A stretch of DNA of 64,000 nt from Paratractidigestivibacter faecalis (GCF_003416765.1 NZ_QSNG01000001.1:1390742-1454741), one strand, 5' to 3'. Shown: positions 15,398 through 24,330, counted from the stretch's first letter. Notes: generated by a model from the sequence alone, not told the origin. Translations and numbers: made by a program.

Positions 15398-16567
15398 TCA
15401 CGCGCAGACGACGTCCAGCGGAGCCACCTCGAAGGGCAGGTGCAGCGGATACGAAGCCCCGTTGGTGACCAGCTCCTCCCCCAGGTCGAAGCGCCTCGCC
15501 GGAGCCCCCGGAGAGAGGACCGTGGCCACCACGCCGGCGGGCACCTTGTTCCTGCAGACGACCTCCGCCACCCAGCCGTCTTCCGCACGCTCGCAGGACG
15601 CGACGACTCCCACCAGGCGGCGCTCGCGCGCATACTCCTCACGACCCGGGTTCTGCGTGGGCTCGCCCAGGAAAAACCCCGTGGAGTAGGGGCGATGGCT
15701 CACCAGGTCGAGTTCCTCCAGCCAGGGTTCGACGGAATCGCCGTCAAGCACGTGGCGATAGGCGTTGGTTACGCAAGCCACGTAGTAGCTCCCCTTGGCA
15801 CGCCCCTCCAGCTTGAGCGCGTCCACGCCGGCCTCGGCCAGCCCGTCCAGGTGGTCGATCATGCGAATGTCATTGGAGGAGAGTAGATAGCTGCCGTACT
15901 CGTCCGCCTCCAGGGGGACGCGCGCCCCGGAGCGGCCCTCGACCAGCTCCCAGCCCCAGCGGCACGGCTGCGCGCAGGCGCCAAAGCTCGCCGAGCGCTC
16001 CGGGCCCATGAGCACGGCGGAGAGCAGACAGCGCCCGGAGTAGGCCATGCAGGCGGAGCCGTGGGCAAACGCCTCGAGCTCCAGCTCGGCGGGCACGTCT
16101 CGCCTGAGCTCCGCAACCTGCGCGAGCGTCATCTCCCGCGCCAGGATCACGCGCCGCACGCCCATGCCCATGTAGGCCTCGGCCGCGCGGGCGTTCATGC
16201 AGGACGCCTGCGTGGAGAGGTGGACGGCAACGTCCGGGGCCACCTCGCGCGCAAGGGAGATGGCGCCTAGGTCCCCCATTATAAAGGCGTCCACGCCCGC
16301 GTCGGCGCACTGAGAGAGGTAGGCGGGCAGCGCGTCTTTGGCAAAGTCCTCCTGGCGCATCAGAACGTTAACCGTCACATGCACGGCGACGCCATGGGCG
16401 TGCGCGTACCCAACCGCTTCCGCAAGCTCCTCGGCCGAGAAGTTCCTGCACGCAGAGCGCATTCCCCAGCGCCTGCCCGCCAGGTAGACGGCATTCGCAC
16501 CAAAGTGCACGGCCATCTTGAGCTGCTCCATTCCGCCCGCAGGGGCAAGGAGCTCCATGTTGCGCAT
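15398..16567 (-). CDS. peptidase U32 family protein (TrhP/YrrN-like)
   Basis: A 389-residue U32 family protein. Members were named as collagenases but several act in tRNA uridine hydroxylation (TrhP) or ubiquinone hydroxylation. Visible motifs: 'ELLAPAGGMEQLKMAVHFGANAVYLAG', 'VTVNVLMRQEDF', 'ELEAFAHGSACMAYSGRCLLSAV', 'GACAQPCRWGW', 'SSNDIRMIDHL' and 'ALKLEGRAKGSYYV'. The four conserved cysteines of the U32 core (CM, RC, CAQPC) are present. GGAGGA precedes the ATG. Divergent from the hydroxyacid dehydrogenase gene. The tRNA role is inferred from family. Confidence 0.9.
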   Translation of the reverse strand: MRNMELLAPAGGMEQLKMAVHFGANAVYLAGRRWGMRSACRNFSAEELAEAVGYAHAHGVAVHVTVNVLMRQEDFAKDALPAYLSQCADAGVDAFIMGDLGAISLAREVAPDVAVHLSTQASCMNARAAEAYMGMGVRRVILAREMTLAQVAELRRDVPAELELEAFAHGSACMAYSGRCLLSAVLMGPERSASFGACAQPCRWGWELVEGRSGARVPLEADEYGSYLLSSNDIRMIDHLDGLAEAGVDALKLEGRAKGSYYVACVTNAYRHVLDGDSVEPWLEELDLVSHRPYSTGFFLGEPTQNPGREEYARERRLVGVVASCERAEDGWVAEVVCRNKVPAGVVATVLSPGAPARRFDLGEELVTNGASYPLHLPFEVAPLDVVCA

Positions 16568-16636
16568 CTCGTCCTCCCGTGAACGCGTCGCCCGGCCGCG
16601 CTATGGTAGCTCAGAAGCCAACCGGGAGGAAACGCC

Positions 16637-17623
16637 ATGACCAAGCGGCACAAGGTACTGCTCTACACCATCGACGACGTGAGCGATTACGCACGCGAGT
16701 GCGCGCGGAGCCTTGGCGCGCAGGACCAGCTTGAGCTGGTGAGCCGTACGCACGAGGTCTTCTCGTCACCCACCGCCGAGGAGCTTGACGGCGTGGAGGC
16801 GGTTCTCGGCGAGTTCATGCCCGTCCGGGATGCCGAGGTGGACGTCATGGCAGATGCCGGCGTGCGACTTGTGGCCAGCATGTCCATCGGCATCAACCAC
16901 GTGGACGTGGCCGGGCTTGCCGCCCGCGGCGTGGCCGTCTCCAACTGCCCGGGCTACTGCGCCGAGGACGTGGCGCTTCACGCGGTCGCGCTCATGCTGG
17001 ACCTCATGCGCCAGGTCACCATGTCAAACCGCGACGTCCTGGCAGGCAACTGGAACCCCAGGTTTGGACGAGAGATGCGCAGGCCCGCGGGACAGACCTG
17101 CGGCCTGGTGTTCTTTGGCAACATCGCCCGGAAGGTGGTGCCGCTCGTCAAGGCGCTGGGCATGGACGTCCTGGTCTGGGCGCCCACGAAGTCGGCCGAG
17201 GAGCTGGCCGCCGCCGGATGCCGCAAGGCGGAGAGCCTGGACGAGCTGCTGGCGACGTCCGACGTGGTGAGCCTCCACTGCCCGCTCGTCCCCATGACCG
17301 AGCGACTCATCGGCGCGCGCGAACTTGCCCTCATGAAGCCGACGGCGCTGTTGATCAACACGGCGCGCGGGGCCGTGGTCGACGAGGACGCGCTGGCAGA
17401 CGCCCTAGAGACGGGTACCATCGCGGGTGCCGGACTTGACGTGCTCACCGAAGAGCGAGACGTTGCCTATCAGCGGCTGCCCAAGTGCCCCAACTGCATC
17501 GTCACACCGCACACGGCCTACGTCACGCGCGAGGCCAGCGAGGCCCTGGTCAGCATGAGCATGAAGTCCGTCTGCGAGCTGCTGTTGGAGGGTCGCAAGC
17601 CCGAGTTTATGGTCAGGCCGTAG
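16637..17623 (+). CDS. D-isomer-specific 2-hydroxyacid dehydrogenase
   Basis: A 328-residue NAD-dependent 2-hydroxyacid dehydrogenase of the phosphoglycerate/lactate dehydrogenase and CtBP group. It has the domain order catalytic, Rossmann, catalytic. 'SMSIGINHVDVAGLAARGVAVSNCPGY', 'DVVSLHCPLVPMTERLIG', 'LLINTARGAVVDEDAL' and 'TPHTAYVTREASEA' give the substrate-binding Arg, Glu and catalytic His. The Rossmann turn reads 'CGLVFFGNIARKV' instead of the usual GxGxIG, a marked divergence shared with CtBP-like branches. Substrate is unknown. Confidence 0.88.
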   Translation: MTKRHKVLLYTIDDVSDYARECARSLGAQDQLELVSRTHEVFSSPTAEELDGVEAVLGEFMPVRDAEVDVMADAGVRLVASMSIGINHVDVAGLAARGVAVSNCPGYCAEDVALHAVALMLDLMRQVTMSNRDVLAGNWNPRFGREMRRPAGQTCGLVFFGNIARKVVPLVKALGMDVLVWAPTKSAEELAAAGCRKAESLDELLATSDVVSLHCPLVPMTERLIGARELALMKPTALLINTARGAVVDEDALADALETGTIAGAGLDVLTEERDVAYQRLPKCPNCIVTPHTAYVTREASEALVSMSMKSVCELLLEGRKPEFMVRP

Positions 17624-17657
17624 CGGCTCACAGTGGCCCCAACCGCAATCCCGGCAC

Positions 17658-18122
17658 CTACAGCTTGGCGAGAAGCGCCTCGCAGCCGGCAAGGACGTCC
17701 TCGTAGGTGGCGTCGAAGTCGCCGGTGTACCAGGGGTCGGCCACGTCGCGCGGCGAGTCGGTCCAGTCGAGCAGCCGGCTCACCTTGCCATCCGGGTCGC
17801 CGCGCAGGATGCGCTCCAGGCCCCAGGCGTTCTCCTCGTCCATGTAGACAACGTGATCCCAGTCCGCATACTCCGCGCGTGTCATCTGGCGCGCACGGTG
17901 GCGGCCCACGGGCACGCCCACCTCGCGAAGCTTAGCAACCGTGCCGTGGTGGGGAGGGTTGCCAAGCTCTTCTCGGCTGGTTGCGGCAGAATCAATGATG
18001 AACTCGTCCTCGCGCCCGGCCCGGCGCACGAGGTCCTCCATCACGAACTGGGCCATCGTCGACCGGCAGATGTTGCCGTGGCAGACGAAGAGGATGCGGT
18101 GGACGGGCTGGAGGTTATTCAT
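17658..18122 (-). CDS. low molecular weight protein-tyrosine phosphatase
   Basis: A 154-residue LMW-PTP. The P-loop FVCHGNICRST has nucleophile Cys14 and Arg20 (C-X5-R-S), and the general-acid region is 'DPWYTGDFDATYEDV'. 'DWDHVVYMDEENAWGLERI' is the family's DxxxxMD stretch. Such enzymes dephosphorylate bacterial tyrosine kinases that control polysaccharide export, or arsenate in related forms. The last codons contain a GGCGAGAAG word read on the other strand (ALLAKL). Convergent with the dehydrogenase gene. Confidence 0.93.
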   Translation of the reverse strand: MNNLQPVHRILFVCHGNICRSTMAQFVMEDLVRRAGREDEFIIDSAATSREELGNPPHHGTVAKLREVGVPVGRHRARQMTRAEYADWDHVVYMDEENAWGLERILRGDPDGKVSRLLDWTDSPRDVADPWYTGDFDATYEDVLAGCEALLAKL

Positions 18123-18158
18123 GAACGAATCTTTCCGAACGAAGCCAAGTGGGGCGCC

Positions 18159-19275
18159 TTATTGAACGATGTCCCCAGGCCCTGACGATGCCAGCGAGCG
18201 CGACAGGTTCATGCTGGGAACCTCGATTATGCGCCAGAACGCAACGGCGGCGAGCATGCTTGCGGGCAGCGAGACCGCGGCAATCGCGAGCGGGTCGGCA
18301 ATCCCGAGCTTGGGCAGCAGGGCGACGAGCGCCCCGATGACAATGGCGTGGGTGAGGTAGAGGCTGTACGACACCTTTCCCAAGAAGACCATGGGGGCCG
18401 TGGAGAGAGCGCGGCGCGTGAACCCGTCGGCAATCGAGACAACAACGACCACTAGGCAGGCTGCGTTCATGATGGTGGACTTCAACGCCTCGAGGACCCC
18501 GCCGGGATGCCACACGAGCGAGAGCTCGATGACGCCAACGGAGGCCGCAAGCAGCGCCAGCTCGGCCGGAACCGGGATTTGGACAGCCCTGATCTTGTCG
18601 AATCGCCTGGCCACCATGACGCCAAGCCAGAACATCAGGCAAAAGCGCAGCGGAAAGTAGCCCGTCCAGTGCGAGACGAACACCGCAGCAAAGGTCGCAA
18701 TCACAGCGCGGTCCGTCCGGCGAATCCTTGATATGCACCAGATGGCCAGCGGGAGCGTCAGGCTGAACCAGAGCTCCCAGCTCATGGACCAGACGGGAGA
18801 GTCAACGCGAACAAGCGGCGCGCCAAAGAGGTTGCTGCCGTCATCGGACACGTTGAACAGCACGTCAAACTGCATGAGGATGTCGTGAACCACCGTGGGA
18901 AGGCCCGCATCGTAGGCGACGGCAAGCGCAGAGCGCGACGTGGACCCCAGGCGCCAGGCCACGTAGCCCGCGGGAAGGGCCAGCGCAATCGCCGCAAACA
19001 GCGGCACGCAAAGGCGGACGACCCTTCTTGGGTAATAGCCAAGCCAGTCATACCCGCCGCTCCCCATGCGTTTAAAGGGAACAAGGGACAGCACTATGCC
19101 TGACAGGATGAAGAACACCATGACCGACGCGGTGCCAGGGAAGAGACTCGGAACCCCCCCCCGCGCCAAACGGCTTGACCATGATGTCGACGTGCAGCAG
19201 GAACACCATCAGCGCCCCGAGCCCTCGCAGGCCGTCAAGCGACAAGACGCGCTTCTCGCGACCAGACATCGTCAC
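18159..19275 (-). CDS. acyltransferase 3 family membrane protein, out of frame at a G9 tract
   Basis: Two reading frames together make one acyltransferase 3 (OafA-like) membrane protein that O-acylates cell-surface sugars. The first frame, from ATG 19275, gives 'RVLSLDGLRGLGALMVFLLHVDIMVKPFG', the classic N-terminal helix and catalytic His. It is then interrupted by a run of nine G on the coding strand (19154-19162 on the plus strand as C9). The rest (18159 to about 19150, 'GTASVMVFFILSGIVLSLVPF' and about nine further helices) continues in another frame. Eight or eleven G would restore one continuous protein of about 370 residues. As read, the gene is off, so either phase variation or a homopolymer sequencing error. 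Start region has a TATAAT -10 at 19308-19313. Confidence 0.82.
19154..19162. repeat. homopolymer C9/G9 tract in the acyltransferase gene
   Basis: Nine consecutive C on the plus strand, G9 on the coding strand, inside the first tenth of the acyltransferase gene. The reading frame changes exactly here. Confidence 0.95.
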
Positions 19276-19444
19276 CCCTTCCTTCGTGCATTTGAGCAGA
19301 GTGCCTCATTATACCCTCGAGGATTTAGCGCACATTTTGACGAGAAAGACCCCCGAATCGGGCGGATTCGGAGGCCTTGTTCATCTTTATGTACACTGTC
19401 CGGCAACGTCGCCGGCGCTGGCGGCGACGCGGCCGCCGCCCGCC

Positions 19445-20773
19445 CTACTCGGCCTCGGCCGCCTCCTCGCGGCGGGCGACCTCGTCGATGAGGATGGCGT
19501 CGCCGTACTTGGCGCCGGCCACGGAGAGGCCCATGAGCACACCCATGCCCGTGATGTAGGCAAAGAGCATGGCAGGGTTGACGTCCATGACCACGCCGGA
19601 GAGGATCGGGGTGATGACCTGTGCGGCCATGCTCACCGTGTAGTAGTAGCCAGAGTAGCGGCCCACGGAGTTGGAGCTGCAGCACTCGAGGATCATGGTG
19701 TAGACGCACATGTCCACGCCGCCCAGAGAGACGCCCATGAGCAAGAAGACCAGGTACAGCACGGGAGAAAAGCCCGGCACCAGCCACAGCACCAGCGGGC
19801 ACGCCACCATGACGGCCGAGCTGGCCAGCGCGACCTTCTTGCGGCCCACCTTGAGCGAGAGGTTGGCCAGCGGCACGTAGCTCGCCAGCGCACCCACGAT
19901 GGTCACGATGTTGATGATTGCGTAGGACCCGCCGGCCATGCCGTAGAAGATGTCCGCGTAGCGGCTGATGTTGGTGGTCATGGCGTTGTAGCTCATGTAG
20001 TAGAAGAACGTGGCGGCAAGCAGCATGGCAATGGAGAGCCTCATAGAGCGGTCGGCCACGCGCTCCTTGCCACCGGCCTCCGGGGAGTCGTCCTTCTCGA
20101 CCTCGTCCTCGCGGATGCCCATCTCGAGGCTCTTCTGGTGCATCTTCCGCACCAGCGCCGGCTCCTTGACCAGAAGGCCGTACACCACGGCAGACACCAG
20201 CACAAAGGCGGCCTGCAGGAGGAACAGCGGCAGGTAGTCGGGCCGCTCCACGTTGGGGACCATGACCGAGATGGCAACCAGCATGACGCCCGTGCCGGCG
20301 TAGCCCACGATCTTCTGCACGGAGTCGGCCTTGGTGCGCAGCGGGCGCGGCGTGATGTCAGCCACGATGGCCACCGTCATGGTGCGGTACATGCAGATGG
20401 CAAGCAGCGTGATCAGGATGGTGCAGATAAGCAGCGGCAGGCTTCCCGCGTTGTTTGCGATTGCGATGAGCGGCACAGAGAGCGTGGCTATGCCGGAGCC
20501 CAGCAGAATGAAGGGGGTGCGGCGGCCGAGCTTGCTGGCGCAGCGGTCCGACAGAATGCCGAAGAGCGGCAGCAGAAAGAGGCCAAAGACGTTGTCGATG
20601 GCCATGATCGCGCCCGTCAGGGAGTTGGAGAGCCCAAAGGTGTTGGTGAGCATCTTGGGCACGATGCCGTCGTAGACCTGCCAGAAGCTGATCATGCCCA
20701 TGAACGGCAAAGATGCCAGGGCAATGGCGCGGTTGTCGAGCTTGGCCGCGCGCCTTGTTGCGGTGTCTGCCAT
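19445..20773 (-). CDS. MFS transporter
   Basis: A 442-residue major facilitator superfamily transporter with about 12 helices and a long central loop rich in charged residues (about 205-235, 'EVEKDDSPEAGGKERVADRS'). The loop between helices 2 and 3 reads 'GILSDRCASKLGRRTPFILLG', which matches the SLC45/GPH-like sugar transporter group, and 'LKVGRKKVAL' is the mirror motif in the second half. ATG 20773 has AGAAAGG upstream, preferred over an ATG nine codons earlier. Substrate, probably a glycoside or disaccharide, is inferred from group only. Confidence 0.85.
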   Translation of the reverse strand: MADTATRRAAKLDNRAIALASLPFMGMISFWQVYDGIVPKMLTNTFGLSNSLTGAIMAIDNVFGLFLLPLFGILSDRCASKLGRRTPFILLGSGIATLSVPLIAIANNAGSLPLLICTILITLLAICMYRTMTVAIVADITPRPLRTKADSVQKIVGYAGTGVMLVAISVMVPNVERPDYLPLFLLQAAFVLVSAVVYGLLVKEPALVRKMHQKSLEMGIREDEVEKDDSPEAGGKERVADRSMRLSIAMLLAATFFYYMSYNAMTTNISRYADIFYGMAGGSYAIINIVTIVGALASYVPLANLSLKVGRKKVALASSAVMVACPLVLWLVPGFSPVLYLVFLLMGVSLGGVDMCVYTMILECCSSNSVGRYSGYYYTVSMAAQVITPILSGVVMDVNPAMLFAYITGMGVLMGLSVAGAKYGDAILIDEVARREEAAEAE

Positions 20774-20805
20774 GTAGAGCCTTTCTTGTTTGATGCTCAT
20801 TCTCA

Positions 20806-20840
20806 GGCGAGAAGGTCGCAGGGCTGATGCACTTCTCGCC
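20806..20840. terminator. inverted GGCGAGAAG pair between M20 peptidase and MFS genes
   Basis: Exact words GGCGAGAAG at 20806-20814 and CTTCTCGCC at 20832-20840 with a 17-base loop. It lies after the M20 peptidase gene and ahead of the MFS gene on the minus strand. Confidence 0.5.
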
Positions 20841-20845
20841 GTGTG

Positions 20846-22354
20846 CTAGAGGTCGGCCAGGTGGCCGAGGAACGCCACGTAGAACTCGATGCCGCGCTTG
20901 TAGACGTCGACTCCGATGCGCTCGTTGGGCGCGTGCAGCAGCGTGCGGGCCTCGCCGGAGTAGACAAAGCCGCAGAAGCGGTAGACGTGCTCGCAGATGG
21001 CGTTGAACTCGCGGGAGTCCGTGCAGGAATTCTGCACGTAGGGCGCAAAGCCCACCTCGGGGTAGACGCCCGCCACGCAGCGGTGGATGTAGTCGAAGGC
21101 GGCGTCGTGCGCAAAGGGGCTCACGGGCGCGGGCTCGGTGTAGGGGATGGCCTCGTTGACCTCGACGGTCACGTGGTCGGGCGTGAGGCCGCTGGCCTCG
21201 CACTCCTGGGCGGCCAGGGCGCGGGCGCGGGCTACGGCGTCGTCGATGGTCTCGAAGGGGGCCACGCGCACGTTGAAGTTGGCGCGGGCCACGGGCGGCA
21301 GCACGTTGTGGGCCGTGGAGCCCTCCATCTGCGTGAGCGCGTAGGTGGTGCGGATCATGGCGCCGGTCTCGGGCACGCCGGCCATGATCTTGGTCACGAG
21401 CGGGCGCGTGAGCCACAGGTTGCCAAAGACGGCCTTGTAGAGCGCGCCGCTGCGGGCGCCCAGCTCGGAAAGGGTAGCCTCGACGGCGGGCGTGAGGACG
21501 GGCTTGCCTGGGTTGGCGGAGATGCGCTCGCAGGCGCGGGCCAGCAGGCGGCAGGCGTCGTTGGCCGCGGGCGTGGAGGCGTGGCCGCCGTCGGCGCGGG
21601 CCGTGACGGTGAGGTCCACGTGGCCCTTCTCGGAGACGCCGACCATGGCCACCGGCTCGGCGACGCCCAGGGGCGCGTCGGCCGCCACGGCGCCGCCCTC
21701 GTCCAGCACCAGGTAGGGGCGGATGTCGTGCTCGCGGAACCAGTCAACTGCGTGGGCGCAGGTGAGCGCGGCCACCTCCTCGCCGTCGCTGGAGAAGTAC
21801 CAGACGTCGCGCGGCGGGACGTAGCCCTGGCCGATGAGGTGCTCGGTCGCCTCGAAGAACGCGCCGACGATGCACTTGGTGTCCAGCGTGCCGCGGCCCC
21901 AGATCTGGCCGTCGATGACCTCGGCGCCAAAGGGGTCGTGCTCCCAGTCCTGGCCCTCGACGGGCACCACGTCCTGGTGGGCCATCATGACGATGGGGTC
22001 GGCCGCGGGGTCTGCACCCGGCCAGCGCAGCAGGATGCCAAAGTCGTCGATGGTGGTGAGCTCGCAGGCCTCAAAGGTGCGCGGGTAGAGGCGGCGCAGC
22101 GTGGGCACCCACTGGCGGAAGGGCTCGTCGTCGCGCAGGGAGGCGTCCTCGCGCGAGATCGTGGGAATGCGGATGAGCTCGCGGAAGCGCTCGACGGCCG
22201 CATCGTCAGCGCGGTAGCCGCCGGCGTCCACGGGGGCGCCCGCCGGCGCGGAGGGCTTCAGGCGAGAAGCGCCGGCCGCGCAGGTGGCGGCAGCGACGCC
22301 GGCGACCGCGACAACCGCGCCCAGGCCGGCAAGAACGACATCGGAAGCGTGCAT
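20846..22354 (-). CDS. M20 family metallopeptidase, membrane-anchored
   Basis: A 502-residue M20 peptidase like carboxypeptidase S/Xaa-His dipeptidase. The N-terminus has one transmembrane helix (about 6-30), so the enzyme probably faces outside. Metal and catalytic motifs: 'PIVMMAHQDVVPVEG' (His and catalytic Asp), 'WGRGTLDTKCIVGAF' (Asp ligand), 'DGEEVAAL' (Glu pair), 'LVLDEGGAV', and the dimerisation/lid segment 'HASTPAANDA'; the last ligand is near 'LLHAPNERI'. GAGGAG precedes ATG 22354. A GGCGAGAAG word lies in the linker after the anchor. Confidence 0.9.
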   Translation of the reverse strand: MHASDVVLAGLGAVVAVAGVAAATCAAGASRLKPSAPAGAPVDAGGYRADDAAVERFRELIRIPTISREDASLRDDEPFRQWVPTLRRLYPRTFEACELTTIDDFGILLRWPGADPAADPIVMMAHQDVVPVEGQDWEHDPFGAEVIDGQIWGRGTLDTKCIVGAFFEATEHLIGQGYVPPRDVWYFSSDGEEVAALTCAHAVDWFREHDIRPYLVLDEGGAVAADAPLGVAEPVAMVGVSEKGHVDLTVTARADGGHASTPAANDACRLLARACERISANPGKPVLTPAVEATLSELGARSGALYKAVFGNLWLTRPLVTKIMAGVPETGAMIRTTYALTQMEGSTAHNVLPPVARANFNVRVAPFETIDDAVARARALAAQECEASGLTPDHVTVEVNEAIPYTEPAPVSPFAHDAAFDYIHRCVAGVYPEVGFAPYVQNSCTDSREFNAICEHVYRFCGFVYSGEARTLLHAPNERIGVDVYKRGIEFYVAFLGHLADL

Positions 22355-22470
22355 GAATGCTCCTCTCGGCTGCATTTGAGTCGGGGGCAGCATAGCCGAG
22401 AGGAGCGGGGCGCCCGTCGCGAGCGGCGTCTTTGTTCCCGGACGGTCACAATGGCCGCGGCCGGCCCGCC

Positions 22471-22528
22471 GTTTGCATGCGAACCCAGACGGCGAAGGCC
22501 GGCCCTGCGACCAAAAGTGCATGCAAAC
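22471..22528. repeat. GTTTGCATGC inverted repeat, family F copy 1
   Basis: Arms GTTTGCATGC (22471-22480) and GCATGCAAAC (22519-22528) enclose a GC-rich loop, followed by a GGCGAGAAG word. A related copy is at 40906-40973. Confidence 0.75.
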
Positions 22529-22553
22529 CACGGCGAGAAGGGCGGGGGCAGGA

Positions 22554-22599
22554 GTGTCCCTTTTACCTGGTAATGATCAACGTCCCCAATGGCAGGTGA
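22554..22599. repeat. REP-like unit family C, copy 1
   Basis: The stretch GTCCCTTTTACCTGGTAA followed after a few bases by CGTCCCCAATGG ends at the stop codon of the bile-salt-hydrolase-like gene. A related unit is at 33891-33937. Confidence 0.6.
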
Positions 22600-23565
22600 C
22601 TAGCGGAGGCGGGGCTCGGGGGTCACCAGGAGGTCGGCGGGGGCGCTAGCGGCGTCGGCGAGGCTGACGTAGCGGATGGCCGGGTCGTCGTAGGTGGACC
22701 AGTAGTAGCGACCAGTCTGGCCGCTGAAGCAGCTGGTGTAGAGTGTGCGCTCGAAGTCGCCGTTGCCCATGCGGGCCGCGCCCTCCACCATGGCAACGCC
22801 CTCGAGCGTGCGGAACATGCGGATGACGTTGTCCTTCTCGCCCGACTTGGCGGGGTAGTTGGCGTTGAGGTAGGCGGCCTTCACAAAGCGCGAGGGCGAG
22901 TAGCAGTCTCCCGGGATGCCGCGCATGCCGGCGCCGGCGCCGTAGGGGGCAAGCTCGGCGCGGCCCCACTGGGCGTTGGCCGGGAAGTCGCTGGTGGCGG
23001 TGACGTAGCTGCGCAGGTTCTCGAGGTGCCACTCGAGGGAGGGCTGGTTGGTCAGCACGTCGACGGGGTCGTCCATGACGTGCATGCCGTCGGCGCGGCT
23101 CTCCACCACAATGGAGCGGGTGGCGTCGCCGATGATCCAGTGCAGGTAGGAGACGCCCAGGCCCTCGCCCGCGGAGGCGCCCACGATGGCCACGTTGGCC
23201 AACGCGGCCTCGGCCTCGTCGACGCTCGCGAAGGTGGCGGCCACCCACAGCGGGAACTCGTAGGCGCACACGTTGGTCTTGCCCTCAGCCGGCGCGTCCG
23301 CGTAGGCGGCGTAGCCGGGGAAGTTCAGGCCCGCCACGGCCAGGCCGGCGTCGTTTCCGCAGTCAAAGAACATGGGGTAGTTCTGGTAGTCAACGCACAT
23401 GCCCACCGCCGCGTGGGCCGCGGGCGCGTCGTCCATGAACTGGTAGCGCACGGGAAAGCCCTTGGGCATCACCCGGGGCTTCTCGCCGTAGCCGCAGCTC
23501 CAGTCGAGGTTACGTCCAAAGTACATGCCGCCCTCGGCGCCGTTGAACCTGACTCCCGTGCACAT
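22600..23565 (-). CDS. choloylglycine hydrolase family protein (bile salt hydrolase / penicillin V acylase)
   Basis: A 321-residue N-terminal nucleophile amidohydrolase. The mature nucleophile is Cys2 of 'MCTGVRF', exposed after Met removal, with no signal peptide, so cytoplasmic. Further active-site residues are Arg18 and Asp21 in 'GRNLDW', Asn in 'VLTNQPSLEWHLENL', and Arg in 'SPSRFVKAAYL'. These match bile salt hydrolases, which release glycine or taurine from conjugated bile acids, and the related penicillin V acylases. The choice between them cannot be settled by eye; a gut lifestyle makes bile salts plausible. GGAG precedes the ATG. Confidence 0.88.
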   Translation of the reverse strand: MCTGVRFNGAEGGMYFGRNLDWSCGYGEKPRVMPKGFPVRYQFMDDAPAAHAAVGMCVDYQNYPMFFDCGNDAGLAVAGLNFPGYAAYADAPAEGKTNVCAYEFPLWVAATFASVDEAEAALANVAIVGASAGEGLGVSYLHWIIGDATRSIVVESRADGMHVMDDPVDVLTNQPSLEWHLENLRSYVTATSDFPANAQWGRAELAPYGAGAGMRGIPGDCYSPSRFVKAAYLNANYPAKSGEKDNVIRMFRTLEGVAMVEGAARMGNGDFERTLYTSCFSGQTGRYYWSTYDDPAIRYVSLADAASAPADLLVTPEPRLR

Positions 23566-23662
23566 GGTGGGCTCCTCTCCCCCGTCGGGCGCACCCGGCC
23601 GCTTGCTCTTGCTTGCTCACGGGGTATCTACCCGTCTGCCGGCGGCGTCGCACTCCCTACAC

Positions 23663-23700
23663 AAAAAAGCGCGGCGAGAAGTGCGTCCTTCTCGCCGCGC
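23663..23700 (-). terminator. intrinsic terminator made of inverted GGCGAGAAG words
   Basis: A 13-base perfect stem (GCGCGGCGAGAAG and its complement, six-base loop) followed on the minus strand by six T. It terminates the deformylase-like gene transcript. Confidence 0.88.
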
Positions 23701-23723
23701 CCCGTACCCTGTCCGGCTGCGCC

Positions 23724-23769
23724 AACCTGTCCCAGATTTGCGCAAAAACGAACACGTCCCCAATTTGCG
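23724..23769. repeat. REP-like unit family B, copy 1
   Basis: AACCTGTCCC, then TTTGCGCAAAAACGAACACG, then TCCCCAATTTGCG, immediately followed by GGGGCTAG that contains the stop codon of the deformylase-like gene. Same unit at 27968-28023, 30057-30104 and twice at 32425-32554. Confidence 0.85.
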
Positions 23770-23772
23770 GGG

Positions 23773-24192
23773 CTAGACCAGCTTGCCGTTGCAGTGGTCG
23801 CACATGTGCTGAATCATCTGGGCGATCCAGCCGACGAAGTCGCCCTTGCGGTGGCGCAGCTGGCCATCGACGAGCTCGTCGTAGGAGACCTTGACCTTGA
23901 CGAAGCGGGTGACCTTGGACTCGCCCTCGTGGGTGAGGCAGCTCTCGGTCAGGCGCTGCGGGCCCAGACCCATCAGAATCTTGGGGTTGTACATGACGTG
24001 GGGCTGCTCGTTGTCGTCCACGTAGACGACGACGGCCTTGGCCACGCCGATCTGGTTAGCGGCCAGGCACACGGCGTCCTCGAGGGAGGCCAGGGTGTCC
24101 AGGAGGTCCTGGGCCAGGGGCGCGTCCTCGGCCGTGGCGGCGGCGCAGGGCTGAGAGAGGATGGCTTCGTCGTTGACGAGGTCCTTGATCAT
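23773..24192 (-). CDS. peptide deformylase homologue with altered catalytic motif
   Basis: A 139-residue member of the polypeptide deformylase family, which normally removes the formyl group from nascent proteins with a metal-bound His-Glu-x-x-His. Motif 1 appears as 'VCLAANQIGV' (41-50), motif 2 as 'TESCLTHEG' (83-90, with metal ligand Cys85 kept), but motif 3 is 'QHMCDHCNGKL': His129 and His133 are present while the catalytic Glu is Met130. It may be inactive, or act by another mechanism or on other substrates. ATG 24192 is preceded by AAAGGA. A conventional deformylase must be encoded elsewhere if this is inactive. Confidence 0.88.
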   Translation of the reverse strand: MIKDLVNDEAILSQPCAAATAEDAPLAQDLLDTLASLEDAVCLAANQIGVAKAVVVYVDDNEQPHVMYNPKILMGLGPQRLTESCLTHEGESKVTRFVKVKVSYDELVDGQLRHRKGDFVGWIAQMIQHMCDHCNGKLV

Positions 24193-24330
24193 GGTCGGTC
24201 CTTTCTTGCGGATGCGTGAGGCGCCGCGATGGAAGCCAGACGGCGCGCAGCCCTCAAGTATACGGGTTTGCGGCCACTTGTAGGAAATGACCACTATGAT
24301 GGGCTAACGATGACGGAAGAAGGAGCGCAC

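Noticed and set aside
20843-22573. A 576-codon plus-strand frame
   Set aside because: Antisense to the M20 peptidase, which has all catalytic motifs.
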